Shown here: piece by piece, positions 40,640-48,682 of the stretch
Numbering within the stretch: the first letter of the stretch is position 1
How the letters are laid out: each line of letters opens with the position of its first letter
NCBI GenBank assembly: GCA_015066005.1
Contig: SVPF01000015.1
Span: 1 to 53,301, forward strand
Length of the DNA stretch: 53,301 nt
Source of the DNA: Oscillospiraceae bacterium
Lineage (GTDB): Bacteria; Bacillota; Clostridia; Oscillospirales; Acutalibacteraceae
Reading direction: 5' to 3'
Program-made: the position numbers and the translations under genes
The notes under the pieces: model-generated
Database searches by the model: none
Told to the model about the DNA's origin: nothing
What the model saw: only the letters and a program-made list of their open reading frames with translations

Positions 40640-41817
40640 TTATATTCCTCCATAAGTGCCTTAAAGGCGGGTAAAGATTTTTCAATTTGGCTATAGCTTA
40701 CGCAATAGCTTATACGAACATAGCCTTCATACCCGAAGCTGTCGCTTGGAACAAGCAAAAGCTCGTACTTCTTTGCCCTTTCACAAAATGCGGCGGCATC
40801 ACTTTCGGGGGATTTCATAAACAGATAAAACGCACCGTCAGGCTTTGCACATTCATAGCCATATTCTACTAAAGCATTATATAAAGCATCACGGTTTTTC
40901 TTGTAGGCTTCAACATCACCCGTAAGACCGATGCATTCCTTTACAGTGTACTGTAAAAGGCTTGGTGCGCAAACATAGCCAAGTGCCCTGCCCGCACCGC
41001 AAACAGCGGCGTAAATATCAGCCGCAATATCGGTTTTAGGAGATACAAATATATATCCTATGCGCTCACCGGGAAGTGATAACGATTTACTGAACGAATA
41101 GCAAACAATTGTATTGTCGTAAAAATTGGGTATATAAGGCACGTCCACACCGTAAGCAAGCTCACGGTAGGGCTCATCACAAATTATATAAATTGAAGTA
41201 CCGAATTCAGCCTGCTTTTTATTTAGTAATTCGCTAAGCTTTATTACGGTTTCCTCAGATAACACAACACCTGTGGGGTTATTGGGCGAATTAACAATAA
41301 TAGCCTTAGTGTTTTTGTTTATTGCGGCTTCTAAAGCGGCAAAGTCAATTTGGAAGTCACTTTCACGGCATTTTACAACCTTAAAGTTTGCTCCTGCCTT
41401 TTCGGCAAATACACGGTATTCGGGAAAAAACGGCGCCAAGGCGATAACCTCATCCCCTGTATTTACAAGTGCGTTTAGGGTTATTGTAAGGGATGCGGCC
41501 GCACCGCAGGTCATATATATTAAATCAGGGCTTGAGGAAGCGCCGAAACGGTCGGTAATGCTGTCGCTTATTGCCTTTCGAACTGTGGGGTCACCCTGAG
41601 CCGAGGTATAACCGTGAAGCTTTACGGGGTCAGTATCCTTAATAAGTCGCGCCATAATTTCCGACACCTTTTCAGGTGCGGGAATGCTGGGGTTTCCAAG
41701 GCTGAAGTCAAGCACATTTTCAGCACCGATTTCGCTTCTGCGTTTGTTACCGTATTCAAAAATTTCACGAATTACCGAACGCACCTTACCAAGCTCGGTC
41801 ATTTTTTGATTTATCAT
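40636..41817 (-). CDS. Aspartate/aromatic aminotransferase, class I/II (PLP)
   Basis: The 393-residue enzyme has fold type I motifs: GYTSAQGDPTVRKAI, NSPNNPTGVVLS, CDEPYRELAYG with the ring-contact Asp and Tyr, the PLP lysine in YSFSKSLSLPGERIGY, and a C-terminal Arg (GYVRISYCVSY). As first gene of the operon it most likely transaminates phenylpyruvate and 4-hydroxyphenylpyruvate to Phe and Tyr; aspartate specificity is equally possible from sequence. GAGGAA precedes ATG 41817, and the attenuator terminator ends about 20 bases upstream. Confidence 0.88.
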   Translation of the reverse strand: MINQKMTELGKVRSVIREIFEYGNKRRSEIGAENVLDFSLGNPSIPAPEKVSEIMARLIKDTDPVKLHGYTSAQGDPTVRKAISDSITDRFGASSSPDLIYMTCGAAASLTITLNALVNTGDEVIALAPFFPEYRVFAEKAGANFKVVKCRESDFQIDFAALEAAINKNTKAIIVNSPNNPTGVVLSEETVIKLSELLNKKQAEFGTSIYIICDEPYRELAYGVDVPYIPNFYDNTIVCYSFSKSLSLPGERIGYIFVSPKTDIAADIYAAVCGAGRALGYVCAPSLLQYTVKECIGLTGDVEAYKKNRDALYNALVEYGYECAKPDGAFYLFMKSPESDAAAFCERAKKYELLLVPSDSFGYEGYVRISYCVSYSQIEKSLPAFKALMEEYK

Positions 41818-41836
41818 TATAAATTCCTCATTTTCT

Positions 41837-41892
41837 AAAAAATAAAAAGCCCGTAATAACCATGCAAAACAAAAGCATGATAACTACGGGCT
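41837..41892 (-). terminator. Attenuator terminator of the aromatic operon
   Basis: On the minus strand AGCCCGTA (41892-41885) pairs with TACGGGCT (41855-41848) and GCATG/CATGC (41879-41875 reverse and 41865-41861) with a ttttgtttt-type loop; the GTTAT/GTTAT between them pairs through G.U and A-U with one mismatch. A U run (UUUUUAUUUUUU) follows, and the first structural gene starts about 20 bases later. A competing pairing of 8 positions, 7 complementary, is possible between 41945-41952 (in the leader peptide) and 41886-41893 (5' terminator arm). Confidence 0.88.
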
Positions 41893-41922
41893 GAATGCAT
41901 TTATTAAAGGCATAACTTTTAA

Positions 41923-41994
41923 TTATGCTTTAACAGTGTACAGACAGTCCGTGCAAGTAAAGTAATAAAATCGAAAATATGAATTTACGAACAA
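41923..41994 (-). CDS. Phe/Tyr-rich leader peptide of the aromatic operon (attenuation)
   Basis: A 23-codon frame starts at TTG 41994, ten bases after AAAAGGAAGTGG, and ends at TAA 41925-41923. Phe occupies positions 2, 7, 9 and 12 and Tyr positions 6, 10, 11 and 19, with the run FRFYYF at 7-12. Eight aromatic residues in 23, ahead of a terminator and a Phe/Tyr biosynthetic operon, is the signature of ribosome-mediated attenuation as in enterobacterial pheL. The stop codon lies in a small hairpin (GCATAA/TTATGC, 41910-41928). An in-frame GTG three codons upstream is the alternative start. Confidence 0.82.
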   Translation of the reverse strand: MFVNSYFRFYYFTCTDCLYTVKA

Positions 41995-42025
41995 CCTGTC
42001 CACTTCCTTTTTTAAGATATAGTGT

Positions 42026-42054
42026 ATTTTACTCCTATAAAGTGAAAATGTCAA
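42026..42054 (-). promoter_or_regulatory. Promoter of the aromatic amino acid operon
   Basis: Minus-strand perfect TTGACA (42054-42049), 17-base spacer, TAAAAT (42031-42026). Transcription would start near 42019, giving a leader of about 200 bases that holds the leader peptide and terminator. Confidence 0.82.
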
Positions 42055-42113
42055 TCGTAATATTGCACAAACTTTAGTGTTTTAAAGTGTTAAATTAAAA
42101 GATTTTTTCCGTA

Positions 42114-43136
42114 CTATTCAATTTCAAGCTCTTTAAGTGAACGCATTTGATAGTCAACATTCTTTAAAAGCTCGGGTTTTTTAATTGCCACCGCGGCGCC
42201 CTTTACAACGCTGTGCGCAGGGTCATCCATTTGGTGAACCTTAATCTTTAAATAATCGGCGATTCTTTCCGCAAAGCCTGAAAGCTTTGAGCCGCCACCC
42301 GTTAAATACATACCGTCGTTCATAATATCGGCAACTAAATCGGGGTCGGTTTTATTAAGCACCTTGCGAATAGCATTACAAATTGATTTAATTGTGTCAT
42401 CAATAGCTTCGTACACTTCACCGGAAGTAATTTCAAAGCTTTCCGGCAGACCCGAAAAAATATTACGACCCTTTGCAATCATTGCAATTTCGACATCACG
42501 CTTTATAGCCGAGCCCACCTTCATTTTAATAGCTTCGGCAGTAAGCGGACCAATTTCAATATTATATTCGTACCTTACATAACGAATAATTTGTGAATCA
42601 AAATCAAATGATGCAATTTTAAAGGAATCGCACGCAGCAATACCACCCATTGAAATTACCGCCACGTCGGTAGTACCTGCACCAATATCAACAATTAAAG
42701 TGCCGTGCGGCTTTGAAAAGTCAAGTCCTAAGCCAAAGGCTATTGCCAAAGGACCCTCTACAACGGTTATGTTTCGTCCGCCTGCGGCTTCCACAACGTT
42801 TGAAAGTGAATGGTGCTGAAGCTCGGTAAGACCTGCAGGCAGCGTTGCAATTATGCGTGGACGCAAAATGTTATTGCCAAACGCCTGCTGCATATAGTCC
42901 CGAAGCATAAGCTCGGTTAAGTCATAATCCGAAATAACGCCGTGTTCAATTGGGTAAACGCTTAACATACTGTCGGGTGTTCTGCCAATTGTTTGCTTGG
43001 CCTTTTCACCAAAATAAATAGGCTCCCAAGTCTCACTATCAACCGTAACAACGCTTGGCAATTCAACAACAACCTTCGAGCTGGAAAATATTACAGTTTT
43101 CGAAGAGCCTAAATCTATACCAATATCGGTAGCCAT
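42114..43136 (-). CDS. mreB: Rod-shape-determining actin homologue MreB/Mbl
   Basis: The 340-residue protein has the actin-fold phosphate loops GIDLGSSKTVI and VDIGAGTTDVAVIS, the adenosine motif MYLTGGGSKLSGFAERIA, and PAGLTELQ-HSLSNVVEAAGGR typical of MreB. It forms membrane-bound filaments guiding lateral wall synthesis. It shares one base with comF. No mreC or mreD follows, so it may be a second MreB-family paralogue. It is the last gene of the cdaA operon. Confidence 0.93.
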   Translation of the reverse strand: MATDIGIDLGSSKTVIFSSSKVVVELPSVVTVDSETWEPIYFGEKAKQTIGRTPDSMLSVYPIEHGVISDYDLTELMLRDYMQQAFGNNILRPRIIATLPAGLTELQHHSLSNVVEAAGGRNITVVEGPLAIAFGLGLDFSKPHGTLIVDIGAGTTDVAVISMGGIAACDSFKIASFDFDSQIIRYVRYEYNIEIGPLTAEAIKMKVGSAIKRDVEIAMIAKGRNIFSGLPESFEITSGEVYEAIDDTIKSICNAIRKVLNKTDPDLVADIMNDGMYLTGGGSKLSGFAERIADYLKIKVHQMDDPAHSVVKGAAVAIKKPELLKNVDYQMRSLKELEIE

Positions 43137-43852
43137 TATTTTCCTTCCTTCTTTTTTGTTTTTGCGGTCGTAAGACCTGTTATACAGTAAACCTCATCAG
43201 CGCCCAAAAGTAAAAGCTGCTTTGCGCATTCATCCAAAGTGGCGCCTGTGGTTTTAATATCATCAACCAATAAAACGGTTTTACCGCTTAAATTAACCTT
43301 TTTATTTGCCAAAAATTTACCTTTTGCATTTTTAAAACGGTCGTTGAAATTTAGTGTGTGCTGTGTTTTAGCACCCTTTACGCTTATAATTGCATCGTCA
43401 ATTATCGGCAGTCTTAAAAGCCTTGAAATGTACCTTGCCAAAAGCTCGGACTGATTATACCCGCGCTTAAGCCGTTTTCTAAAGGTCATGGGAACAAAGA
43501 TTATAACATCAAAATTCACATTACTGTAACAGCCTTTAACGGTAAGCGCCATTCTTTCGGCAAAGAATTTTACAATGTGTTCCCTGTGGCCAAACTTAAA
43601 GCTATACATTGCTTCCTTCATTACTCCCGTATTGTAAAACGGTGCGGCACAGCCGCTGAAATGAAACACCCTTTTAGAACAAAGACATTCCTTTTTAGGA
43701 AGTCCACAACGGTCGCACACCTTTGTAAAGTCAACAGCTTCGGCCATTTCACTGCAGTATTCGCACAAATATTCGCCTTCGTTTATAATATCCCCACAGC
43801 AAATACAGCTATTAGGAAACAATGCCGATACTATAACCTTAAAAATCCCCAT
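43136..43852 (-). CDS. comF: ComF family protein
   Basis: The ~238-residue protein has an N-terminal double zinc ribbon (CICCGD, CEYC, CDRCGLPKKECLC) and a phosphoribosyltransferase-like domain with VLLVDDIKTTGATLDECAKQLL as PRPP loop and PMTFRKRLKRGYNQSELLARYI. ComF proteins take part in single-strand DNA handling during natural transformation and repair. ATG 43852 is preferred to ATG 43861 since AAAGGA is too close to the latter. It overlaps recD2, another DNA-recombination gene. Confidence 0.88.
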   Translation of the reverse strand: MGIFKVIVSALFPNSCICCGDIINEGEYLCEYCSEMAEAVDFTKVCDRCGLPKKECLCSKRVFHFSGCAAPFYNTGVMKEAMYSFKFGHREHIVKFFAERMALTVKGCYSNVNFDVIIFVPMTFRKRLKRGYNQSELLARYISRLLRLPIIDDAIISVKGAKTQHTLNFNDRFKNAKGKFLANKKVNLSGKTVLLVDDIKTTGATLDECAKQLLLLGADEVYCITGLTTAKTKKKEGK

Positions 43853-46043
43853 TGAATGCATTATCCTTTAAAAATTTTTGCAGTGCGGTATAGCGAAGCG
43901 TTTTTCGGTCATTTTCGGCCATGGCATTCCAAATAGCTTCATTCCCCACAAGAATAAGCATTTTTTTGGCCCTTGTAACCGCAGTATATAAAAGATTGCG
44001 GTAAACAAGACGTGACGGTACGTCACACAAAGGTATAATTACATAATCGTACTCGCTTCCCTGACTTTTGTGCACCGTTATGGCATAGGCCAATTCCAAT
44101 TGGGAAAGGTCTTCCGAAAAATATGTAACTATTCTATCCTCAAACCTTACCCTTAAAATTTGAGCACGAATATCAATATCGATAATATAACCTACATCGC
44201 CGTTAAAAACACCGCTTCCCGTTTCGCCGTTGTCCTTTGTGAAGGTAATATCATAATTATTTTTAATTTGCATAACCTTATCGCCTTCGCGGAAGTAAAC
44301 GCCCTTGTAAGAAAGCTGACGCTTGTCCCGTGTGAAAGGGTTAAGATTAGACTGCAAAACATTATTGATGTTAAGTGTACCTGTGTCCATCATACGCGAA
44401 GGACACAAAATTTGAATATCGGTTAAAGGGTCTACCCCATAAGCCGACGGTAGCCTTTCACATACAAGACCAACAAGGGTTTCAAGGGTTTGGTACTTGT
44501 CCGTCCGCTTCATAAAAAAGCAGTCGGTACCTTGGGCATTAAATTCGGCCTTTTCACCCTTAATGATTGCGTGTGCGTTATTGATAATTGCGCTTTTTGC
44601 AGCCTGCCTGAAAACCTTTTGAAGCCTTATTGACGGAAAAATATCAGCCGCTAAAATGTCACCCAAAACATTGCCTGCGCCAATGCTTGGTAATTGGTCG
44701 GAATCTCCAACTAAAATAATACGGCAGGAAAGCCTTAAGGCCTTAAGCAAATTATCAAACAAAAGGGCATCTATCATAGAGGCCTCATCAATAATAATAA
44801 CGTCACATTCAAGGGGATTCTTCTCATTACGGTTAAAATAAGGCTTATCGTTTTCGCCCCATTCAACCTCAAGCATACGGTGAATTGTTCTGGCTTCCAT
44901 ACCCGTAAGCTCGGTCATGCGCTTTGCGGCACGACCTGTAGGTGCGGCAAGCTCGATTTTTAAGTTTCGATTTTCGAAAAGCTTTATAATAGCATTAAGG
45001 GTTGTTGTTTTACCCGTACCGGGACCGCCCGTAAGCACCAAAATACCGCTTTCAAAGGCTTCAAAAATTGCTTGGCGCTGTAAAGCCTCAAACTTAATTC
45101 CAAGGCGATTTTCAACATTTTCTATTTCCAGCTCGTCCACCGTAACCGACGCATTTATAAAACGCTTTACCGAACAAAGCCTTGCGGCAATATGCTCCTC
45201 GGCACTGTGATATTCGGGAATAAATATAAATTCAACCCCATCAATGCTTTCACTGCAAAGTCGAAAGCACTGTATAAGCCTGTCACAGCAAATTTCCACA
45301 ACCGATTCCTTAACACCCAAAAGCCTGCAAGCCACATCAACAAATTTATTGCGGGGCAAGCAGGTATGCCCGTTATATAAATTTTTTCTTAAAACATATT
45401 CAATGCCAGCCGAAACACGAAGACCGCTTGACATATCAAACTGATAATCGTTTGCAATTTCTTCACAAAGCTCAAAAGGAAAGTCTATCCCCTCTTCACA
45501 CAAGGCATAGGGGTTTGCCTTTATAACCTCAATTGCATTAGCTCCAAGCTTTCGGTAAATGGCAACGCATCTATCAGGCGCAACGCTGTATTTTGAAAGC
45601 ATCATCATAATGTCGCGCACACCGAACTGCTTTTGGTATTCTTCGTGAATTTGCATTGCCTTTTGCATTGAAATTCCCTTAAGAGCTGCCATATCGGACG
45701 GGTGGTTTTGAATAATATCCAAGGTATCCTCACCGAATTTTTCAACCAGACGGGTTGCGGTAGTGGGGCCCACACCTTTAATCGCGCCTGATGCTAAATA
45801 CCGTAAAATTGCGGCGGCATTTTCGGGTGTGCGCTGAGTAAAAGACGACACCTTAAACTGCTCGCCATAGGTTGCGTGAACGGCGTATTCGCCCTCACAT
45901 TCAACCGAATCCCCCTCGTTTATAAAGGGTAAGGTGCCAACAATTATAACATCCTCGGTTTTGGTTCTTAAAACCGCTACCGTATATGCATTAGACTCGT
46001 TGCGAAAGGTTATTTTTTGAATTATGCCTGAAATTGTTTCCAT
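43839..46043 (-). CDS. recD2: RecD2 ATP-dependent DNA helicase
   Basis: The 734-residue 5'-3' helicase of superfamily 1B has the RecD2 N-terminal OB fold and helix-hairpin-helix tandem (SGAIKGVGPTTATRLVEKFG), Walker A LTGGPGTGKTTTLNAI, Walker B IIDEASMID, VGDSDQLPSIGAGNVLGD, and the motif VI region YAITVHKSQGSEYDYV with LLYTAVTRAK. It acts without RecBC in mismatch and replication-fork repair. Its ATG follows the stop of the small membrane protein gene directly; AGGAAAGGAA lies within that gene's end. Confidence 0.96.
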   Translation of the reverse strand: METISGIIQKITFRNESNAYTVAVLRTKTEDVIIVGTLPFINEGDSVECEGEYAVHATYGEQFKVSSFTQRTPENAAAILRYLASGAIKGVGPTTATRLVEKFGEDTLDIIQNHPSDMAALKGISMQKAMQIHEEYQKQFGVRDIMMMLSKYSVAPDRCVAIYRKLGANAIEVIKANPYALCEEGIDFPFELCEEIANDYQFDMSSGLRVSAGIEYVLRKNLYNGHTCLPRNKFVDVACRLLGVKESVVEICCDRLIQCFRLCSESIDGVEFIFIPEYHSAEEHIAARLCSVKRFINASVTVDELEIENVENRLGIKFEALQRQAIFEAFESGILVLTGGPGTGKTTTLNAIIKLFENRNLKIELAAPTGRAAKRMTELTGMEARTIHRMLEVEWGENDKPYFNRNEKNPLECDVIIIDEASMIDALLFDNLLKALRLSCRIILVGDSDQLPSIGAGNVLGDILAADIFPSIRLQKVFRQAAKSAIINNAHAIIKGEKAEFNAQGTDCFFMKRTDKYQTLETLVGLVCERLPSAYGVDPLTDIQILCPSRMMDTGTLNINNVLQSNLNPFTRDKRQLSYKGVYFREGDKVMQIKNNYDITFTKDNGETGSGVFNGDVGYIIDIDIRAQILRVRFEDRIVTYFSEDLSQLELAYAITVHKSQGSEYDYVIIPLCDVPSRLVYRNLLYTAVTRAKKMLILVGNEAIWNAMAENDRKTLRYTALQKFLKDNAFNGDF

Positions 46044-46352
46044 TTATTCCTTTCCTTTCACAACAAATTTTAAATTATACTTTTTAGCAAGCCGTTCACA
46101 TTCATACACCGTATCGGCACTTAAATTTTCAGCAACAATAATTACACGGTCGGCATATTTACTGCCAAGCCATTTAAACTGTTCGACAGCAAACACCGTT
46201 TGCTTTATCGCAGTTTCTTCCCGAAGCATAACCACCAATGTGGAATTCATTTCCCTTTTTGGAAAAACAAGTAAAAGCTTTATAAGGTGCAAAAATTCAC
46301 ACAAGCCGAAAATAGCCAACAGCAAAAACAAAAAGAACAATAAAAGCTTCAT
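46044..46352 (-). CDS. Small membrane-anchored protein of unknown function
   Basis: I do not recognise this ~102-residue protein. It has one very hydrophobic N-terminal helix (about 1-25), then a soluble alpha/beta region (STLVVMLREE, YADRVIIVAENLSADTVYECERLAKKYNLKFVV) resembling a small Rossmann-like half domain. ATG 46352 is chosen because GGGGGGAG lies nine bases upstream; that site is in the arm of a hairpin. Stop and start with recD2 are adjacent, so the two are translationally coupled. Confidence 0.65.
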   Translation of the reverse strand: MKLLLFFLFLLLAIFGLCEFLHLIKLLLVFPKREMNSTLVVMLREETAIKQTVFAVEQFKWLGSKYADRVIIVAENLSADTVYECERLAKKYNLKFVVKGKE

Positions 46353-46356
46353 AAAC

Positions 46357-46397
46357 AATGACTCCCCCCGCTTTATATTACGCGAGGAGGAATCATT
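46357..46397 (-). promoter_or_regulatory. Intergenic hairpin sequestering a ribosome site
   Basis: As minus-strand RNA, 46397-46382 and 46371-46357 form a stem of 15 pairs including two G.U, one bulge and a ~10-base loop. The 3' arm contains GGGGGGAGT, the ribosome site of the small membrane protein gene. As DNA the plus strand would show three mismatches, so the pairing fits an RNA function on this strand. Confidence 0.6.
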
Positions 46398-46419
46398 TTG
46401 TTAAAACTTGAAATTCAGT

Positions 46420-47694
46420 TTATTTTTTGGTAATGGTAGCAGTAGTAGTGTAGCTGCCAACAACCCAAACATTTTTATAATTTTTAAATTTCATTACAAC
46501 ACTTAACGAATGCTGACCCTCGGCCTTATCAAACAAATCAACCTCTGCGGTTAAAAGCTCGGCAGTAATTTTATTAACAGCCGCTTTAGGACCGCAAATT
46601 TTAACATTTCTGACAGAGGTTTGACTGCTCTTAAGCCCTGATTTAAGATTTACCGCCTTAACAGTTGTGACTGTAATAGTCTTTTCAATATAACCCGAAG
46701 TGTCAATTGTCACTTCAAAGGTTTCAAAATTATCCATCAGGCGAATACCCTCGGGCAGCTTGGGGGTTACATCAAACTTTTTGTTAGAAAGTGAAATGCT
46801 TGAAACATCAATTGCCGAAAGTGTAATTTTTGAAATTTTATCAACAGCCTCAGGATTGCCGATAATATCGACCTTAGCGTGATCAATTGTGTATTTTATA
46901 GTGTTCTTATCAAAACCACCCGGAAGGTTTGTAAAATCAGCCACAACCGAAACGGTTTTCTTTTTAGAAATCGGCACCTTAACCTTAACCTCTTCAGCGT
47001 TTAAGGTAATATTATCAAGCGATATAACCTTGCCATCCTCGTCCAAAAGGTTGATTTGGGCGTCAAAGGTTTCGGTTTCGGATAAAACGCGGTTTACATC
47101 ACACACTGCAACTGCGGCTGCAATTTTATTAACCTTGCTTCTTGGACCCGTAACCTTCAAAATATCGCCCTCAATACCGCTTACAATACCTGCCTCAGCA
47201 ATAAGCCCCTCGGTAGCGGCAGCACCCTTAGCATCGGCCTTAACCGTGAATTCCTTGGTGTCAAAATAGTCAAACTCAACCTTAACGGTAGAGGGTGACA
47301 CCGAAAGTATTTCATAATTTGTTGAGGAACGTGATGCCACAACATCCAGCTTATACTGCCCCGGCTCATCGACTGTTGCCGCCGAAACATAAACGGTTAA
47401 ATCCTCAGGTCTTAAGGAAGACACAACATAGCTTGGTCCCCTAACAACCACGCTGAACTTTTGGGAAGAAATATCACTTACAATATTCATACCGTTTTCA
47501 TCGGCGAAGGTGTTTTCCATATTAACATTAAGGGTAAGGTTTGTAAAGGTACGTTCGCGCATGGGATTTTCCTGTGTGGTAATAACGAGCCACATAACAA
47601 AGGCCAGGAAAATTGAAAGCGGAATGATAACCTTTTTATTGTAAAGCAACCCCTTTAGTGCGGAGGGCTTTAACATTTTAAGCTTTTCTGACAT
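46420..47694 (-). CDS. cdaR: YbbR-domain protein CdaR, regulator of diadenylate cyclase
   Basis: The 424-residue protein has one N-terminal membrane helix (about 20-40, KKVIIPLSIFLAFVMWLVIT) and then four beta-rich YbbR repeats (for example VVRGPSYVVSSLRPEDLTVYV and VKICGPKAAVNKITAELLTAEV). CdaR binds and modulates the c-di-AMP synthase CdaA in the membrane. It starts 16 bases after the cdaA gene. A glmM gene, often next in line, is not present here. Confidence 0.93.
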   Translation of the reverse strand: MSEKLKMLKPSALKGLLYNKKVIIPLSIFLAFVMWLVITTQENPMRERTFTNLTLNVNMENTFADENGMNIVSDISSQKFSVVVRGPSYVVSSLRPEDLTVYVSAATVDEPGQYKLDVVASRSSTNYEILSVSPSTVKVEFDYFDTKEFTVKADAKGAAATEGLIAEAGIVSGIEGDILKVTGPRSKVNKIAAAVAVCDVNRVLSETETFDAQINLLDEDGKVISLDNITLNAEEVKVKVPISKKKTVSVVADFTNLPGGFDKNTIKYTIDHAKVDIIGNPEAVDKISKITLSAIDVSSISLSNKKFDVTPKLPEGIRLMDNFETFEVTIDTSGYIEKTITVTTVKAVNLKSGLKSSQTSVRNVKICGPKAAVNKITAELLTAEVDLFDKAEGQHSLSVVMKFKNYKNVWVVGSYTTTATITKK

Positions 47695-47709
47695 TTATAA
47701 CCCATCCTT

Positions 47710-48588
47710 TCACTGATTTTTCTTAAAGGGATTTATGTTCTTAAGTACCTTAACAACGGGTAACTGCTTTTGCTTATCTTCATTATCCAAAAGAAGACGT
47801 CTAAGCTCGGCTGCGGCAGTAACCGCATTATAATTGCGTGTAATATTACCGCCTTCCGCAATTGAAATTGTACCCGTTTCTTCTGAAACGACAAGCACAA
47901 CTGCATCGGAATTTTCACTCATACCGATAGCGGCACGGTGGCGCGTACCCATTGATGAGCTCGATAAATCAAGTTGGCTTAAGGGTAAAATACAGCCTGC
48001 GGCATAAATACGGCCGTTGCGAACAATTACCGCGCCGTCATGAAGCGGAGATTTTGGAAAGAACAAATTATTTACAACCGAAACCGAGGTTGCGGCGTCA
48101 ACAATTGTGCCTGTGTTTATAATTTCGCCAAGCTGTGTTTCACGCTCGAAAACAATAAGAGCACCTATCTTCTTTTCCTGCATAAAGCCTGCGGCTTTAC
48201 AAATTTTGTCAATACTTTCAGACTGAACACTTTCACGCTCGTCAAAAAGCTGACCTGCTGTTAGCTTGGTACGGCCCACCCTTTCAAGAATTCGGCGAAG
48301 CTCAGGCTGGAAAATAACCGCAGCGGCGATGATAATAAAGTCAATCGCTTTTGATAAAGCCCATTGAATTGTTACAAGGTTCCACCATTTTGCAATAACG
48401 AAAACCAAAAACAAAATTACAAGACCCTTAACAAGCTGACCGGCCCTTGATTCACGCAAAAATACAATGCCCTGATAAATAACATAAGCGATAACCGCAA
48501 TGTCAATAATATCAGCAATTCCGCCGTTGGCAATTGCGTAAACAATTTGATTCCAGATCATATACAAAGTATCTAAAAATGCGCCCAA
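47710..48588 (-). CDS. cdaA: Diadenylate cyclase CdaA
   Basis: The 292-residue enzyme makes c-di-AMP from two ATP. Three N-terminal membrane helices (about 10-80) precede the DAC domain with its conserved DGAVIVRNGRIYAAGCILPL and GTRHRAAIGMSE motifs and the SEETGTISIAEGG strand. The C-terminal tail is Lys-rich. The start is TTG 48588 with GAAGGGATG upstream. It heads the cdaA-cdaR-small protein-recD2-comF-mreB operon. Confidence 0.95.
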   Translation of the reverse strand: MGAFLDTLYMIWNQIVYAIANGGIADIIDIAVIAYVIYQGIVFLRESRAGQLVKGLVILFLVFVIAKWWNLVTIQWALSKAIDFIIIAAAVIFQPELRRILERVGRTKLTAGQLFDERESVQSESIDKICKAAGFMQEKKIGALIVFERETQLGEIINTGTIVDAATSVSVVNNLFFPKSPLHDGAVIVRNGRIYAAGCILPLSQLDLSSSSMGTRHRAAIGMSENSDAVVLVVSEETGTISIAEGGNITRNYNAVTAAAELRRLLLDNEDKQKQLPVVKVLKNINPFKKNQ

Positions 48589-48682
48589 TTTTTAACATCC
48601 CTTCTCAAGCGTATTATTATAATAATATTTCATCTTATTTTAACACATTAACAAATATCATTCAATAGTAAAAATGAAATTT

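Noticed and set aside
41837-42019. T-box riboswitch upstream of the aromatic operon
   Set aside because: No T-box AGGGUGGNACCGCG-like sequence or specifier-loop layout is present; a coding leader with Phe/Tyr codons explains the leader better.
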